NCBI GenBank assembly: GCA_028279365.1
Contig: JANQNX010000001.1
Location: 1-64,000, forward strand
From: Gammaproteobacteria bacterium
GTDB lineage: Bacteria > Pseudomonadota > Gammaproteobacteria > Eutrophobiales > Eutrophobiaceae
DNA: 64,000 nucleotides
Reading direction: 5' to 3'
Position numbers and translations under genes: made by a program. A model generated the notes under the pieces. It did not search any database, was not told where the DNA came from, and worked only from the letters and a program-made list of their open reading frames with translations. Positions 59,401-62,938 of the stretch are shown here, piece by piece (the first letter of the stretch is position 1; the number at the start of each line of letters is the position of its first letter).

Positions 59401-59897
59401 ATGGATTTAATATTGAACTTCTCGCCTTCCAATCTTACAAGAAAGATTTGGAAGCGTTTTTTGCTGCTGAAGATGATTTTGGAGATGACGATTTTGCTGA
59501 TGAAGACTTGCCAGAAGAAGGTGAATTAACTCTCGAACCGGATGTTGATAGTGTTGCTGTGCTCGCGAAAGTACTAGAGACAGTCAATCGACGTATAGAA
59601 TGGTTGGAGAGTCTGAAGGGTAACCCGGATGAAAGAGCAAGACTGAGCAAAGCCACCGGTATTGAATTAACGCTTGAAGCATTAGACACGATCATAGAAG
59701 CGGCGAAGGCAGAGGCGGGATTTATCGAGAATCGAATCCGACTGTTGATCGAAGGCAAAGAAGCTATGTTAGATGTGCCTGAAGTTTTTACCGCTGAAGT
59801 AAGAGATTTTAGCTCCATGCAAACGCTGCATTACGGCTCTGATTTGCTTTATCTTGATAATGCGATTTCTCCGGAAAAATTATTGAACATCCACTGA
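41409..59897 (+). CDS. TpsA giant filamentous-haemagglutinin-like exoprotein (6162 residues)
   Basis: This is a two-partner-secretion exoprotein, uninterrupted over 18.5 kb. A 51-residue extended signal peptide (basic n-region of about 30 residues, cleavage after VYA) is followed by the TPS domain (about 52-300), including VLLVNPNGVFF with NPNG at residues 134-137 and the repeated N-x-G turns of the export helix. A block ending GTLLLDPGNITI (about 470-480) is typical of large family members. Residues of about 480-5900 are Thr/Gly/Asn/Asp-rich beta-helix repeats, with several duplicated blocks (see repeat entries). The only cysteines I see are C5948 and C5954 (Cys-x5-Cys), followed by an acidic linker and coiled-coil-like end. 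It lacks an autotransporter barrel. Predicted role is a very long cell-surface or released adhesin; partners are unknown. Confidence 0.93.
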   Translation: MKRTKKRNRNRPAKNMSVRNVNFRLNPITAFIRTSLPAGLLFGLHVGSVYAGPEGGVVAAGEGSISTPNATTTNINQVSQNLILNWQSFNINANEVVNFDQPNAQAQALNRIFDQNPSQIYGQLNANGRVLLVNPNGVFFKPGASVNVGGLTASGLDISNESFMSGNHQFFNQDGSEGGMVVNQGIINAATGGSVNLIGGAVINEGTILATAGQVNLVAGKKVTMDFDGDGLMQFTVDEEILQNVHDLDDAISNTGTINADGGTVLLKGAAAKDVFTNVVNNSGMIGANKISNEGGVIKLVASGTSNSLINTGTLNASSSDSDGGTIEIFASDTTIISEDALITAASSSGTGGYIEITGDRVGLFDSTTINASGETGGGEILVGGDLQGSNPDVHNAYITYVGEDVVINADAIDEGDGGKAIVWADDTTRFYGHISARGGQQSGNGGFAEVSGKRALVFEGTSNLSAPNGELGTLLLDPGNITIGGVDGGLDGSTGSEADPFEPTAAGGANISTVTLLGVLNTGNAHVLATASGGDLGDLTVDALIQPGAGGGDLTLQAQNNIILTNNADIDFQTNNSAGNLVLFADSDGAGGAGDGTGNITQLTNGVKIRMGTGALQMTAGDGIGTSGQAIEVDGLTSVAATTDTGGIFITNDGSTNVTVDEVTTGVLGTTTGLTATTSGNIQIINDGANIIVDEQVNATSGNVTLSNTTNVGTGTVTVNDDVIAGGTGTIDIIGQDGITIDDATVQANNNTINIDADSDNDNTGTFTTQGTAPQVLATTNDNTITITAAEVTLGAGTLIDNDNGIINLIPSNTNRTIALGSGALNFTIDDTEIDFFGDGADTPTINIGSNHNATVTIDTFTPTRAINLVIDADGGSSGIVNVSNAASTFADNANLTINVTDGGVNINQDLTLGAGGVGVPSGTGALDINATGGTVTIGGAVTVGSGGVSIDPANAPGTVDINSNIITNGNIQIDALDNITIDATVQTTGTGTTLNVVANSGIADGIGNITIGGAAVATVESNDGQLTLTGENIIIGNSGNASTVRTVGGGAIDINVDANNNMAGDLTIGANGTLNTITAGTGNITIDNANNVTFTAGATISSLGSFAIGGANDVTGTVNIDAGITAGTSLTINSDGSIDIDNATLTASNGTLTLNADDEQNGTGDLTIAGAGAATLDSSGNNQNIVLFGDSVSVGTGAAASLNAGTGNIELHVDMNDAGGGGIRIDQVNTTMTFQDFTIDAADAPDTLIISDTEAANTISAEDLNSATGNVILRANTTTTVNTAISVAGSLTIDQATTADINANLTAGTSLNVSNTTNLNIDASAARALIANNGNLDFTGATTTTLDGGSNTVTLESNGGNVLLGNIVDDAAGGDAADLTITSQGSVTTGTINLDDVTTDGTLNITVDDNNDGTETLTVGGAITNVASAAFSGGATANDVIDINADITTTAGAITVQNANQVQLDASVARTLTAAGDITMTANVNGVQLNNGSSLVTLTTSNDGNVALAAVTDDGVGATAADLTITSQGDVTLSTVSLNDTTDGTLNVTVDSDDNDAEVETLTLNGAITNVNDITLSGGFTAASDDIIDINADITTTAAGLTIQDAATVDLAADVDLLAAGGTGVTASSNVVGIVLSGTGTNIITSFGDAAVDLAAVTDSANAGLTVSSQGDVTLAGVVLNDAGGSLLQVTADSDNDGTHTLQVNGTLSSDGAVTLAGGATANDTIDINADITTTGGAITIQNASQVQLDASAARTLTSFADLSITTNVGGIQLNNGSSLVTLTNTNNGDISIAGVTDDGAGGTAADLTITSGGGVTLSTVDLNDTTDGTLIVTADSNDNGTEILTVGGAITNVAAATLSGGGTGTSDVIDINADITTTAGALTVQNASSVLVDASAARALTSNGGNLAMDSNVTAITLDNGSNTVTFEANGGNATFANIADDASGTNAADLTITSQGGVTIGTISLDDTTTDGTLSITVDDNDDGTETLTVGGAITNVAAATLSGGTTVNDVIDINADITTTAGALTVQNASSVLVDASAARALTSNGGNLAMDSNVTAITLDNGSNTVTFDANGGNATFANIADDASGTNSASLTINSEGGVTAGTIILDDTTTDGDLTIRVDNNNDGSETLSVTGAITGDEINIQGSGARNETMTFDGLITSTQSVLIANANTVDLNAGITAGTTIAVDTTNTTNAAGGTTIQTTNGAIDLRSGVTTGFNVTGAGLLTIDGNGGGLVQIADITDSANASLTVNADGALNISSVNMNGTGTFTANVGITGDSQAQFFGTVSADTVTLTGTGSNDDLILTDTLTSLDGNIDINTFDQVDAQNIIATNGNLTVSATNIDLNNTTYTSTTGLVTFTGVVDLDAGAGPVTVTSGGGTGDDITFTSTIDELGTTSDLTLNAGTDGDVSLQAVGVTNQIGALTITGNDISFNGNVESGAINVTAQEGAADADSITIGAVTLDANANDMVFRSDDIIINAAANLTSTGGATSVAFAGETDATTIGIGAGSTGILNLTEAELNRVDSTFTEIIVGNDTNQSGTINVNDSGGDNIVTISNTGLRLRVEAGGDVDIDNELVINNTDSNLTIETNEAAGTSTLLAGDITTRGGDVLINGTVLVDGNRTIDSGLGSPTTAGLIRITDAIGAEGTGDDVLTLTASGTANGDVDIQSTVGSGTVNSLAANDLTAFIISNAAQVDLNNIEVTGTASTAGVIDISGSNIDLNGATYTVTSGALADAITFRAAVDLHNNVVITGGGVAGDTVSFNSTINADDATTNDRSLQIVGGAADVTVTGAIGGTQALEGGVNIAGATIGTSAITTSSADTNEAAGAVTLAATGGTVTVGGAINAVGNGTGGGGTVTIDANGTNAVSVQAINASGGGTTDTGANIVLNDGGGTGTLTLNGDLTSTGATSGGAITLGSATELGATPITITTGSTGGDITFDSTVNSSAGTNRALTLTAGTANVTLSGDAGGTAGAELLSFNVTTANNVSLQNVTTDTGAITLGTNATTRLDGTLTLNGNLISHDGTNGAGAISLFADNIRLVGAGPGTIALNSNGSTDAAITIDTTSGSLESATAWLDGLTLDAGTSTIDVTGATITNLDHLDVTAASFALGDTTVGDGAGNAGVALDINTTGNLTLNGDITSNDATSTNAGAIDFSGVSGAILLNGGGAVDATTVTITTDAAGTDANINLGAVQDSGVGGFNLAVDAGTADVTLSTVGTGADAIGTLIVDGNDIAFNGNVESTTITATAVQSGGDNDSITIGAVTLDANGSNMVLRSDDIAINATANLTSTGGATSVTFAGETDATTIGLGDQGNALTATLNLSEAELNRIDSTFTETIIGVDTTQSGSIFVDESGGLAISNTGLRLRVEAAAGDVDIDSDITLANADSAFTIEGAGVADTTSTLLSGNITTNNGNIVIGNTILVDGVRTLDSSSSGAGTAGFIQIDGQIGSVDTAGDTLTLDADAVTDGAVNVVANIGDAGTNVNGAAANDLTGFTVVGNQVDLANVEVTSGNIAITGTDINLNGSTYQTTTSGSATFTGAVDLTQAGGTTTVQTAGGAGDNITFSSTINDDVNGNTALTLNAGANGNVSTGNIGGSIRPGTVDIDGATINIGDITVEAANILVTGTTINLNGSYNANTSGLMTFTGPVNLTASGGVSFTTAGGAGDDISFTSTVDDNAAGDSGVTINAGAAGDVTISGALGGTTRVGNTDIDGLVINVDSIRVDGAGAAANIFVGTLGTTTTLNLNGANYDSINSPTSGTILFDGPVTLNQTGGTTTISTTSGANSDITFRGTVDDVASDTALVVDTGTVGDINFQQAVGGTNAIQSLTITNANQLDAVNVRTTGAQSYTATNIDLNGTTYQSTGSGVISFTGPVDLVNNGITITTAGAGGDNISFSSTIDSDDAESLSGDRSISLVAGAGDVTVTGAIGGTESVDGGVTISGATINTNAITTDGADTGANKAGGAITIDATGGTITVGGAISSVGKGLSAGGAVDIDANLTNAISVQAITTNSAGGGGGGIIELNNDAVGTGIVTLNGDLTSGTTSAGGGITLGTATELATNINISTGTNVGDINFDSTLDSVASGNNTLGLTAGTGSITFTGAVGSGVNQELGATTVNSANNVTVTSTLEAASFTQSAGTGTSQFGGQVDTTAAGTNVSITTDTIDLNDNINTNGGNVVLSAASGITLDGGNIVTTGVLNAADTTDNAGTVDIDVTAAGNVAFTGNIVTTGAASNASAAGDGGQVNIDTFDGSITVADITASGGVGTGQNGGNAANILLTAGDNGGSNGDNISIGTLTTLGGAGTAAGANGNVTLTAAAGNITDGNGVTNNVSAALLTIDARDGVASGTTLETIVTSLDVDNTNSNNIDISNASTAAVTVTKINNAAATGTINYTQTGNSQATLTDIDTVNGDITIVVNGGAGANVLIGAINADTTDDTVSITSTGSINDASTDTTTDITARTITFSAATGIGNSQQVETNSAAQTATSTNGNIDIDNTAITGVTTVITNLQTGTGTINFDQNGNEALTINAASTTSGDITIRNTGDAAGDTLTIGGAIAAAAADTITISSLGRGNIAVNNTITTANGGTITLNSSNDITIGAFAINSGAAAGTINLNVDTNNDVAATLDLGGSTLTANSINFDGGADTTAAVRDTLVAQNVTNTFTLNAGDDDGTLGNASLSSDANFTDFHNLTGNAGADNFAFTGGSLTGNITAAAGTNTLDYSGLAGPIAVTLDSVGANGFDIAANGASQVTGTITGITNLTGSAASGSGAAGDTLTGINDAATWTIQAGNETYLSTNTLTITDGTVENFTGNANIDTFNVSANHTGNLDGQANNDAFNLSGTAVVTGNLVGDAGNDTFDFDGTSSVIGNVNGGTGSDTIDFNGSTLAQRVSITGSGANGQSGTIVDDPGQNTPPNTDLMTAGFTDINILTGNNISSLIGQNVDTFWNITGANSGTYGTSLALIGTNTFNNFSIVGGTANDTFIFQNNATAAIAGGIDGGTGTNTLAGSLGVDAFVITGANAVTITPTGGAGATNLTNITNIDGTNATDDGTTTVGDTGADTFAINQNWTGSLNGSGGNDTFTFADTRTVGGSITGGAGTDILNWNAYTTARSVTLTSSAANGFSGTEASITGGFVTIDDVRGSTTGGQTDLLTGQNATATFTVNGGGTQYSTGGFNLAFSDFENLTGGTGADTFNVTGAHSGDLSGGDGADVFTVGAVLTGSIDAGSDADTITLNNNVTGTVTGGAGTDTINYNAGTIGTLTGGADSDTIVGENDANAWVTTGADAGTLDGQAFSAIENWTGGTAVDTFTLGHNVTGTVTGSAGADIFNYNAGTIGTLTGGADNDTIIGENDANAWVTTGADAGTLDGQAFTSMENLTGGTAVDTFTLGHNITGTVDGAAGDDVINYNAGTIGTLTGGANNDTIVGENDANTWITSAADAGSLDGQAFTAVENWTGGSAVDTFTINHSVSGTVTGSAGADIINYNAGTIGTLTGGADTDTIVGENDINTWNSTATDAGTLDGQAFSAVENWTGGTAADTFTLGHVVTGLIDGVSNGDGDVANFTAGQTVTVNGTNTGVSNIETIDMGGGGILVGSAAANTWLLDDGTAGGSGRISVGGFNIDFQNTPTIQTGTGADTFTNPAGGGTYTGNIVINESVDNRWNYTAGQSLTSGAVTGTGALQISGTAGAAVTINAADLNLPTLTGFTGHLVIGGQVLDGGTGGTTPQLLYDPVIDAAGEIVITANTITVDAAGVNAGGTISFLAGDIFLNGDITAGTTLAFLAGGDQVQAGTTGVIDASAGAVTLNVPISTDPPSAVFIATDDVVSADNILLNFGGGEVDVAVGNTDAVEFSGASIVSDTTTNPDFEAFVNNLAILGLTTSFTINNVVIINPASALIGLETLAFIDLGLFEEELQLYGTIGTGIALSLAQCEEQEGCAPSVTEDELNTLIASLEARLLELERRLVAEPELDLRAELEKLIDGFNIELLAFQSYKKDLEAFFAAEDDFGDDDFADEDLPEEGELTLEPDVDSVAVLAKVLETVNRRIEWLESLKGNPDERARLSKATGIELTLEALDTIIEAAKAEAGFIENRIRLLIEGKEAMLDVPEVFTAEVRDFSSMQTLHYGSDLLYLDNAISPEKLLNIH
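45312..47830 (+). repeat. TpsA repeat array A: about six units of 414-441 bp
   Basis: Unit starts, marked by codons for DINADITTT or a variant, fall at 45312, 45738, 46179, 46593, 47025 and 47457, so spacings are 426, 441, 414, 432 and 432 bp, all multiples of three. Each unit of about 138-147 residues contains TVQNAS-type, LTSNGG-type, DDTTDGTL-type and GGAITNV-type elements. The last two copies are almost identical at DNA level for long stretches, showing recent duplication or conversion. The sixth unit diverges near 47800. Confidence 0.9.
48459..53180 (+). repeat. TpsA repeat array B: LNG-x2-Y modules and 2.4-kb block duplication
   Basis: About six modules of 50 residues begin with (I/D)xLNGxxY and continue with FTGPVDL-type and GGAGDxIxFxSTID-type segments, at about 48459, 49590, 52004, 52329, 52670 and 53007. 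A larger block is also duplicated: the stretch starting GNDISFNGNVES (Gly codon at 48708) recurs as GNDIAFNGNVES (Gly codon at 51129), 2421 bp later, and similarity continues through TIGAVTLDAN, LTSTGGATSV and SNTGLRLRVEA. A further block (VTVTGAIGGT) recurs between about 49.8 and 53.2 kb. Confidence 0.8.
57171..58094 (+). repeat. TpsA repeat array C: four tandem copies of exactly 231 bp (77 residues)
   Basis: The four units start at 57171, 57402, 57633 and 57864 and encode residues 5255-5562 of TpsA with no insertion or deletion between copies. Each unit reads TGTV-x-G-x-AG-x-D, then NYNAGTIGTLTGGA, then GEND-x-N-x-W, then DGQAF and ENxTGG. The GGAGTDTIN-like segment matches the GGxGxDxUx pattern of RTX calcium-binding turns, though not as tandem nonapeptides. 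Fixed length suggests array growth by unequal exchange. Confidence 0.95.
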
Positions 59898-59898
59898 C

Positions 59899-60465
59899 AT
59901 GCGATTGATTAGCAAAGTATTAATTCTATTAGCTTTGATGTTGGGCAATTCCTTTGCCGCGATATTGAGTCAGTCAGAAATGGAGCAGGCTGATCTCACA
60001 ACTTTGGATAATGAAACTGCTGTATTTCAATCAATCAGCATGGGGGTAGCGTTATCACTGGCACAATGTGATGGCATTGATTTATGTTCGTTGTCGGTTG
60101 ATCAAGATGAGCTTAATGAGCTAATTAATGCGCTGGATGCGCGCATCAATAGTTTGGTACTAAAGCAAGAAGCTGCTGAAGACCCTGCGGCTATCGATCA
60201 GGTTTTGACGGCGTACATGAATGAACGAGATAATTTTGGTTCGCATCTGGAAAAATTAAAGTCGCTCTCCAGTGAGCTTGATGAAGGTGGTGGTTTTCTT
60301 GATGATTCATTAGAACTGCAATCCGAACCCGATTTTCCGGTTGAGACAGCCAGAGATGCTGAGTTACTGGAATATGTTAATGATCTTGAGCTGTTCGAAG
60401 AGGAAGAACTTGAAGATGATGAGTCGGAATGGGACATTCCAGATTTACCCGATGAATTTAATTAA
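59899..60465 (+). CDS. Secreted acidic protein paralogous to the TpsA C-terminal cysteine module
   Basis: This 188-residue protein has a signal peptide (about residues 1-20, ending NSFA). It contains only two cysteines, C57 and C63, in GVALSLAQCDGIDLC followed by SVDQDELNELINALDAR. TpsA carries the same element near its end (GIALSLAQCEEQEGC, then SVTEDELNTLIASLEAR), so the two are paralogous over about 80 residues. A helical stretch follows and the C-terminal third is very acidic. The ATG is 1 bp after the tpsA stop, so translation is coupled. Its function is unknown; a partner, cap or anchor for the TpsA C terminus is inferred from the shared module. Confidence 0.85.
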   Translation: MRLISKVLILLALMLGNSFAAILSQSEMEQADLTTLDNETAVFQSISMGVALSLAQCDGIDLCSLSVDQDELNELINALDARINSLVLKQEAAEDPAAIDQVLTAYMNERDNFGSHLEKLKSLSSELDEGGGFLDDSLELQSEPDFPVETARDAELLEYVNDLELFEEEELEDDESEWDIPDLPDEFN

Positions 60466-60487
60466 TAACAAACTGATTTGATGGACT

Positions 60488-61249
60488 ATGGCAACTGAAA
60501 ATAATAAAGAAATGACTTCTGCACAGCTTCCACTTTTTTACAAGAAAGTCGTACCGCTTAGCAAAGAGGTGCACAATCAACTTTACATCGAACCAGTGGA
60601 CGGCTACCTGCATACTAAACAAACAAATAGCGTATATATTGCTGCCGTTGAGTTTATTAGGGCTTGTCATGAATACCCTATCGTTTTTGCAAAAGATAAC
60701 TCTGAAAGTGTCTTCCCTGTTGTGTTACTCGGTTTAGAACAAAATAAAAATTTATTTGTGAATAATAAAGGTGAATGGCTGGCGAATTATATTCCGGCGT
60801 ATGTCCGACGCTACCCGTTCATTTTGGCAACACCGGATCCTAAAGTGGATAATTTTACCGTATGTATCGATGAGAGCTTTAGCGGTTTCAATACTGCTAA
60901 AGAAGGTAAACCGTTGTTTGATGAGAAAGGTAAACAGCTCGATGTGTTGTCTCAAGCTGTTGATTTTCTTAAAGATTATCAATCTCATGTGCAATTGACC
61001 AAGCTCTTTTGTGATAATTTGGTAAAACTGGATTTACTGGAGCCAATGCAGGCGAATATTGAATTAGCTGAGGGTAAAAAACATACCTTGAGCGGTTTTA
61101 TGGGTGTTAATCGCGAGAAGCTTAAAGCTATTAAACCGGCTAAATTGGCCGAGATGCTTAAAACTGATCAGTTAGAATTGATTTACGCTCATTTAAGCTC
61201 GTTAGCAAACTTAAACAATTTGTTAAAACTCGCTTCGTCAGCTAAATGA
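60488..61249 (+). CDS. SapC family protein
   Basis: The 253-residue protein matches the SapC family by its start (PLFYKKVVPLSKEVHNQLYI), the block FIRACHEYPIVFAK, GLEQNKNLFVN, GEWLANYIPAYVRRYPFIL and the end ELIYAHLSSLANLNNLL. The family is named after a Campylobacter gene linked to the surface layer, but its biochemical role is not established; many members lie beside genes for outer-membrane receptors and hydroxylases. It has no signal peptide and is probably cytoplasmic. It follows the TpsA-paralogue gene by 22 bp, is the last gene of the adhesin operon, and meets the convergent Sel1 gene 4 bp later. Confidence 0.85.
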   Translation: MATENNKEMTSAQLPLFYKKVVPLSKEVHNQLYIEPVDGYLHTKQTNSVYIAAVEFIRACHEYPIVFAKDNSESVFPVVLLGLEQNKNLFVNNKGEWLANYIPAYVRRYPFILATPDPKVDNFTVCIDESFSGFNTAKEGKPLFDEKGKQLDVLSQAVDFLKDYQSHVQLTKLFCDNLVKLDLLEPMQANIELAEGKKHTLSGFMGVNREKLKAIKPAKLAEMLKTDQLELIYAHLSSLANLNNLLKLASSAK

Positions 61250-61253
61250 TTAG

Positions 61254-61781
61254 TTATTCGTTACTGATATTAATGGGCTGACTGGGGTCAACATCTTCTT
61301 TTGGTCCATACTTTTCAGTATAACTGACAATCAATTTATCGGCCTCAGTTAGTTCTTCATTGGATAACTTGTCTTTCGCTTTATCAATCGATTGTTTTGA
61401 AAGCTGATGATCATGCGCTGCGCCTACACTGTACCAGACATATGCAAATTCGTAGTCTTTGGGCACGCCTCTGCCAGTAAAATATAAATTACCAAGTTTA
61501 TATTGAGCTTGTGGAATATTTTTCTCGGATGCCTTACGAAACCATTCCCCCGCTAATTTGTAATCTTGTTCAACACCTTGGCCTTTCAAATACATCATGC
61601 CAACATAATATTGTGCAAAACCGTGATCAGAAGTTTCTGCGAGTGACTGCATGGTAGTAAATGCCTTATCATAGTCACCCATGACGTAGGCGACGACTCC
61701 ATCATTAAAATCTGCTTTGGCCATCGTTGAAAAAGCTAAAAATATAATTAAAAAGAATAAGTTAAGTTGTTTCATTTTCAT
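61254..61781 (-). CDS. Sel1-like repeat protein, secreted
   Basis: This 175-residue protein starts with a signal peptide (about residues 1-23, ending MAKA) and contains about three Sel1-type (TPR-like) helical repeats. The clearest are FAQYYVGMMYLKGQGVEQDY and PQAQYKLGNLYFTGRGVPKD, each with the conserved A-x-Y-x-L-G-x-M/L-Y pattern. It would be periplasmic and act in protein contacts. It is convergent with the SapC gene. No direct link with the adhesin operon can be shown beyond adjacency. Confidence 0.88.
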   Translation of the reverse strand: MKMKQLNLFFLIIFLAFSTMAKADFNDGVVAYVMGDYDKAFTTMQSLAETSDHGFAQYYVGMMYLKGQGVEQDYKLAGEWFRKASEKNIPQAQYKLGNLYFTGRGVPKDYEFAYVWYSVGAAHDHQLSKQSIDKAKDKLSNEELTEADKLIVSYTEKYGPKEDVDPSQPINISNE

Positions 61782-61925
61782 GCTCGCTATTGATTAAGCT
61801 GTGTAAGATTTCATAATTATTATTTGCCATATATTAAATGTATCGGCAGTTTAATTAGCTTAGTCTGTCAAAGCGGCGGATTGTTTCACGCAAGCCACAA
61901 TTTGTAAATAAATCAGGGTAAAACA

Positions 61926-62924
61926 GTGGAAAAAGTACACGCTTTCAGGGTTTTTGAGGAAAATGATCAGGTTTCAGCCCGTCAGGTAATGGTACCTATG
62001 GATGAGGTAGGTGCTGGCGAGGTGCTGATTAAGTGCGCATATTCGTCGGTTAATTATAAAGACGCACTTGCCGCGACCGGTAAGGGTAAGATTATTCGTC
62101 GTTTTCCACTGATTGCAGGTATTGATGTGTCAGGTACTATAGTTGATTCAAAAGATGAAACCTACAAACCTGGTGATAAGGTGATTGTGACGGGCTATGA
62201 TTTTGGTGTCAGTCATGACGGTGGCTATGCGGAATATGCGCGTGTGCCGGCTGAATGGGTTGTCAGGCTTCCGGAGACCATGTCTTTGTTTGATGCCATG
62301 GCAATTGGAACAGCGGGCTTTACCGTGGCGCTATCGGTAAAACGTCTCGAGGATAATGGTATTAACCCAGATGACGGGCCATTTGTCGTGACCGGTGCAA
62401 CCGGTGGAGTCGGTAATTTTGCTATCGATATCATGACTTCTCTTGGTTTTGACGTTGTGGCGGTGAGCGGTAAGCCAGAACAAATCGAAGCACTAAAAAC
62501 ACTCGGGGCAAAACAAGTGATGAATCGGCATGAATTAGAGCTTGATGGGCCACCATTGGAAAAAGGGCAATGGTCAGGCGCTATTGATAATGTAGGTGGA
62601 GATATGCTGTCCTGGTTGGTCAGAACAACGAACCCCTGGGGCAGTATTGCTTCCGTCGGTTTAGCCGGAGGAAGTCACTTCAATTCTACAGTAATGCCTT
62701 TTATACTTCGCGGCGTCAGTTTGCTTGGCATCACTTCTTCTGGATGTCCTACTCAATATCGACAATTGCTTTGGGATAGGCTCGCGAGTGATTTGGCACC
62801 CAGAAATCTGGATAAGATAGTGACGCAAATTATTGGTTTGCAACAGTTACCAAGGGTATTTGAAGAAATGCTCTCAGGTAAGACCAGCGGCCGCAGCGTA
62901 GTAGAAATTTGTGCGCCTGAATAG
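61926..62924 (+). CDS. YhdH/AcuI-type acrylyl-CoA reductase (NADPH)
   Basis: This zinc-independent medium-chain dehydrogenase/reductase of 332 residues reduces acrylyl-CoA to propionyl-CoA in its characterised relatives (AcuI, E. coli YhdH). The family block [20 protein letters not shown] is followed by [14 protein letters not shown], and the nucleotide fold is marked by [16 protein letters not shown]. The C-terminal half has the AcuI-like [19 protein letters not shown]. The start is GTG at 61926. In marine bacteria AcuI detoxifies acrylate from dimethylsulfoniopropionate, but no DMSP genes are visible here. It precedes leuC by 14 bp on the same strand. Confidence 0.93.
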   Translation: MEKVHAFRVFEENDQVSARQVMVPMDEVGAGEVLIKCAYSSVNYKDALAATGKGKIIRRFPLIAGIDVSGTIVDSKDETYKPGDKVIVTGYDFGVSHDGGYAEYARVPAEWVVRLPETMSLFDAMAIGTAGFTVALSVKRLEDNGINPDDGPFVVTGATGGVGNFAIDIMTSLGFDVVAVSGKPEQIEALKTLGAKQVMNRHELELDGPPLEKGQWSGAIDNVGGDMLSWLVRTTNPWGSIASVGLAGGSHFNSTVMPFILRGVSLLGITSSGCPTQYRQLLWDRLASDLAPRNLDKIVTQIIGLQQLPRVFEEMLSGKTSGRSVVEICAPE

Positions 62925-62938
62925 AGATAGAGAACTGT

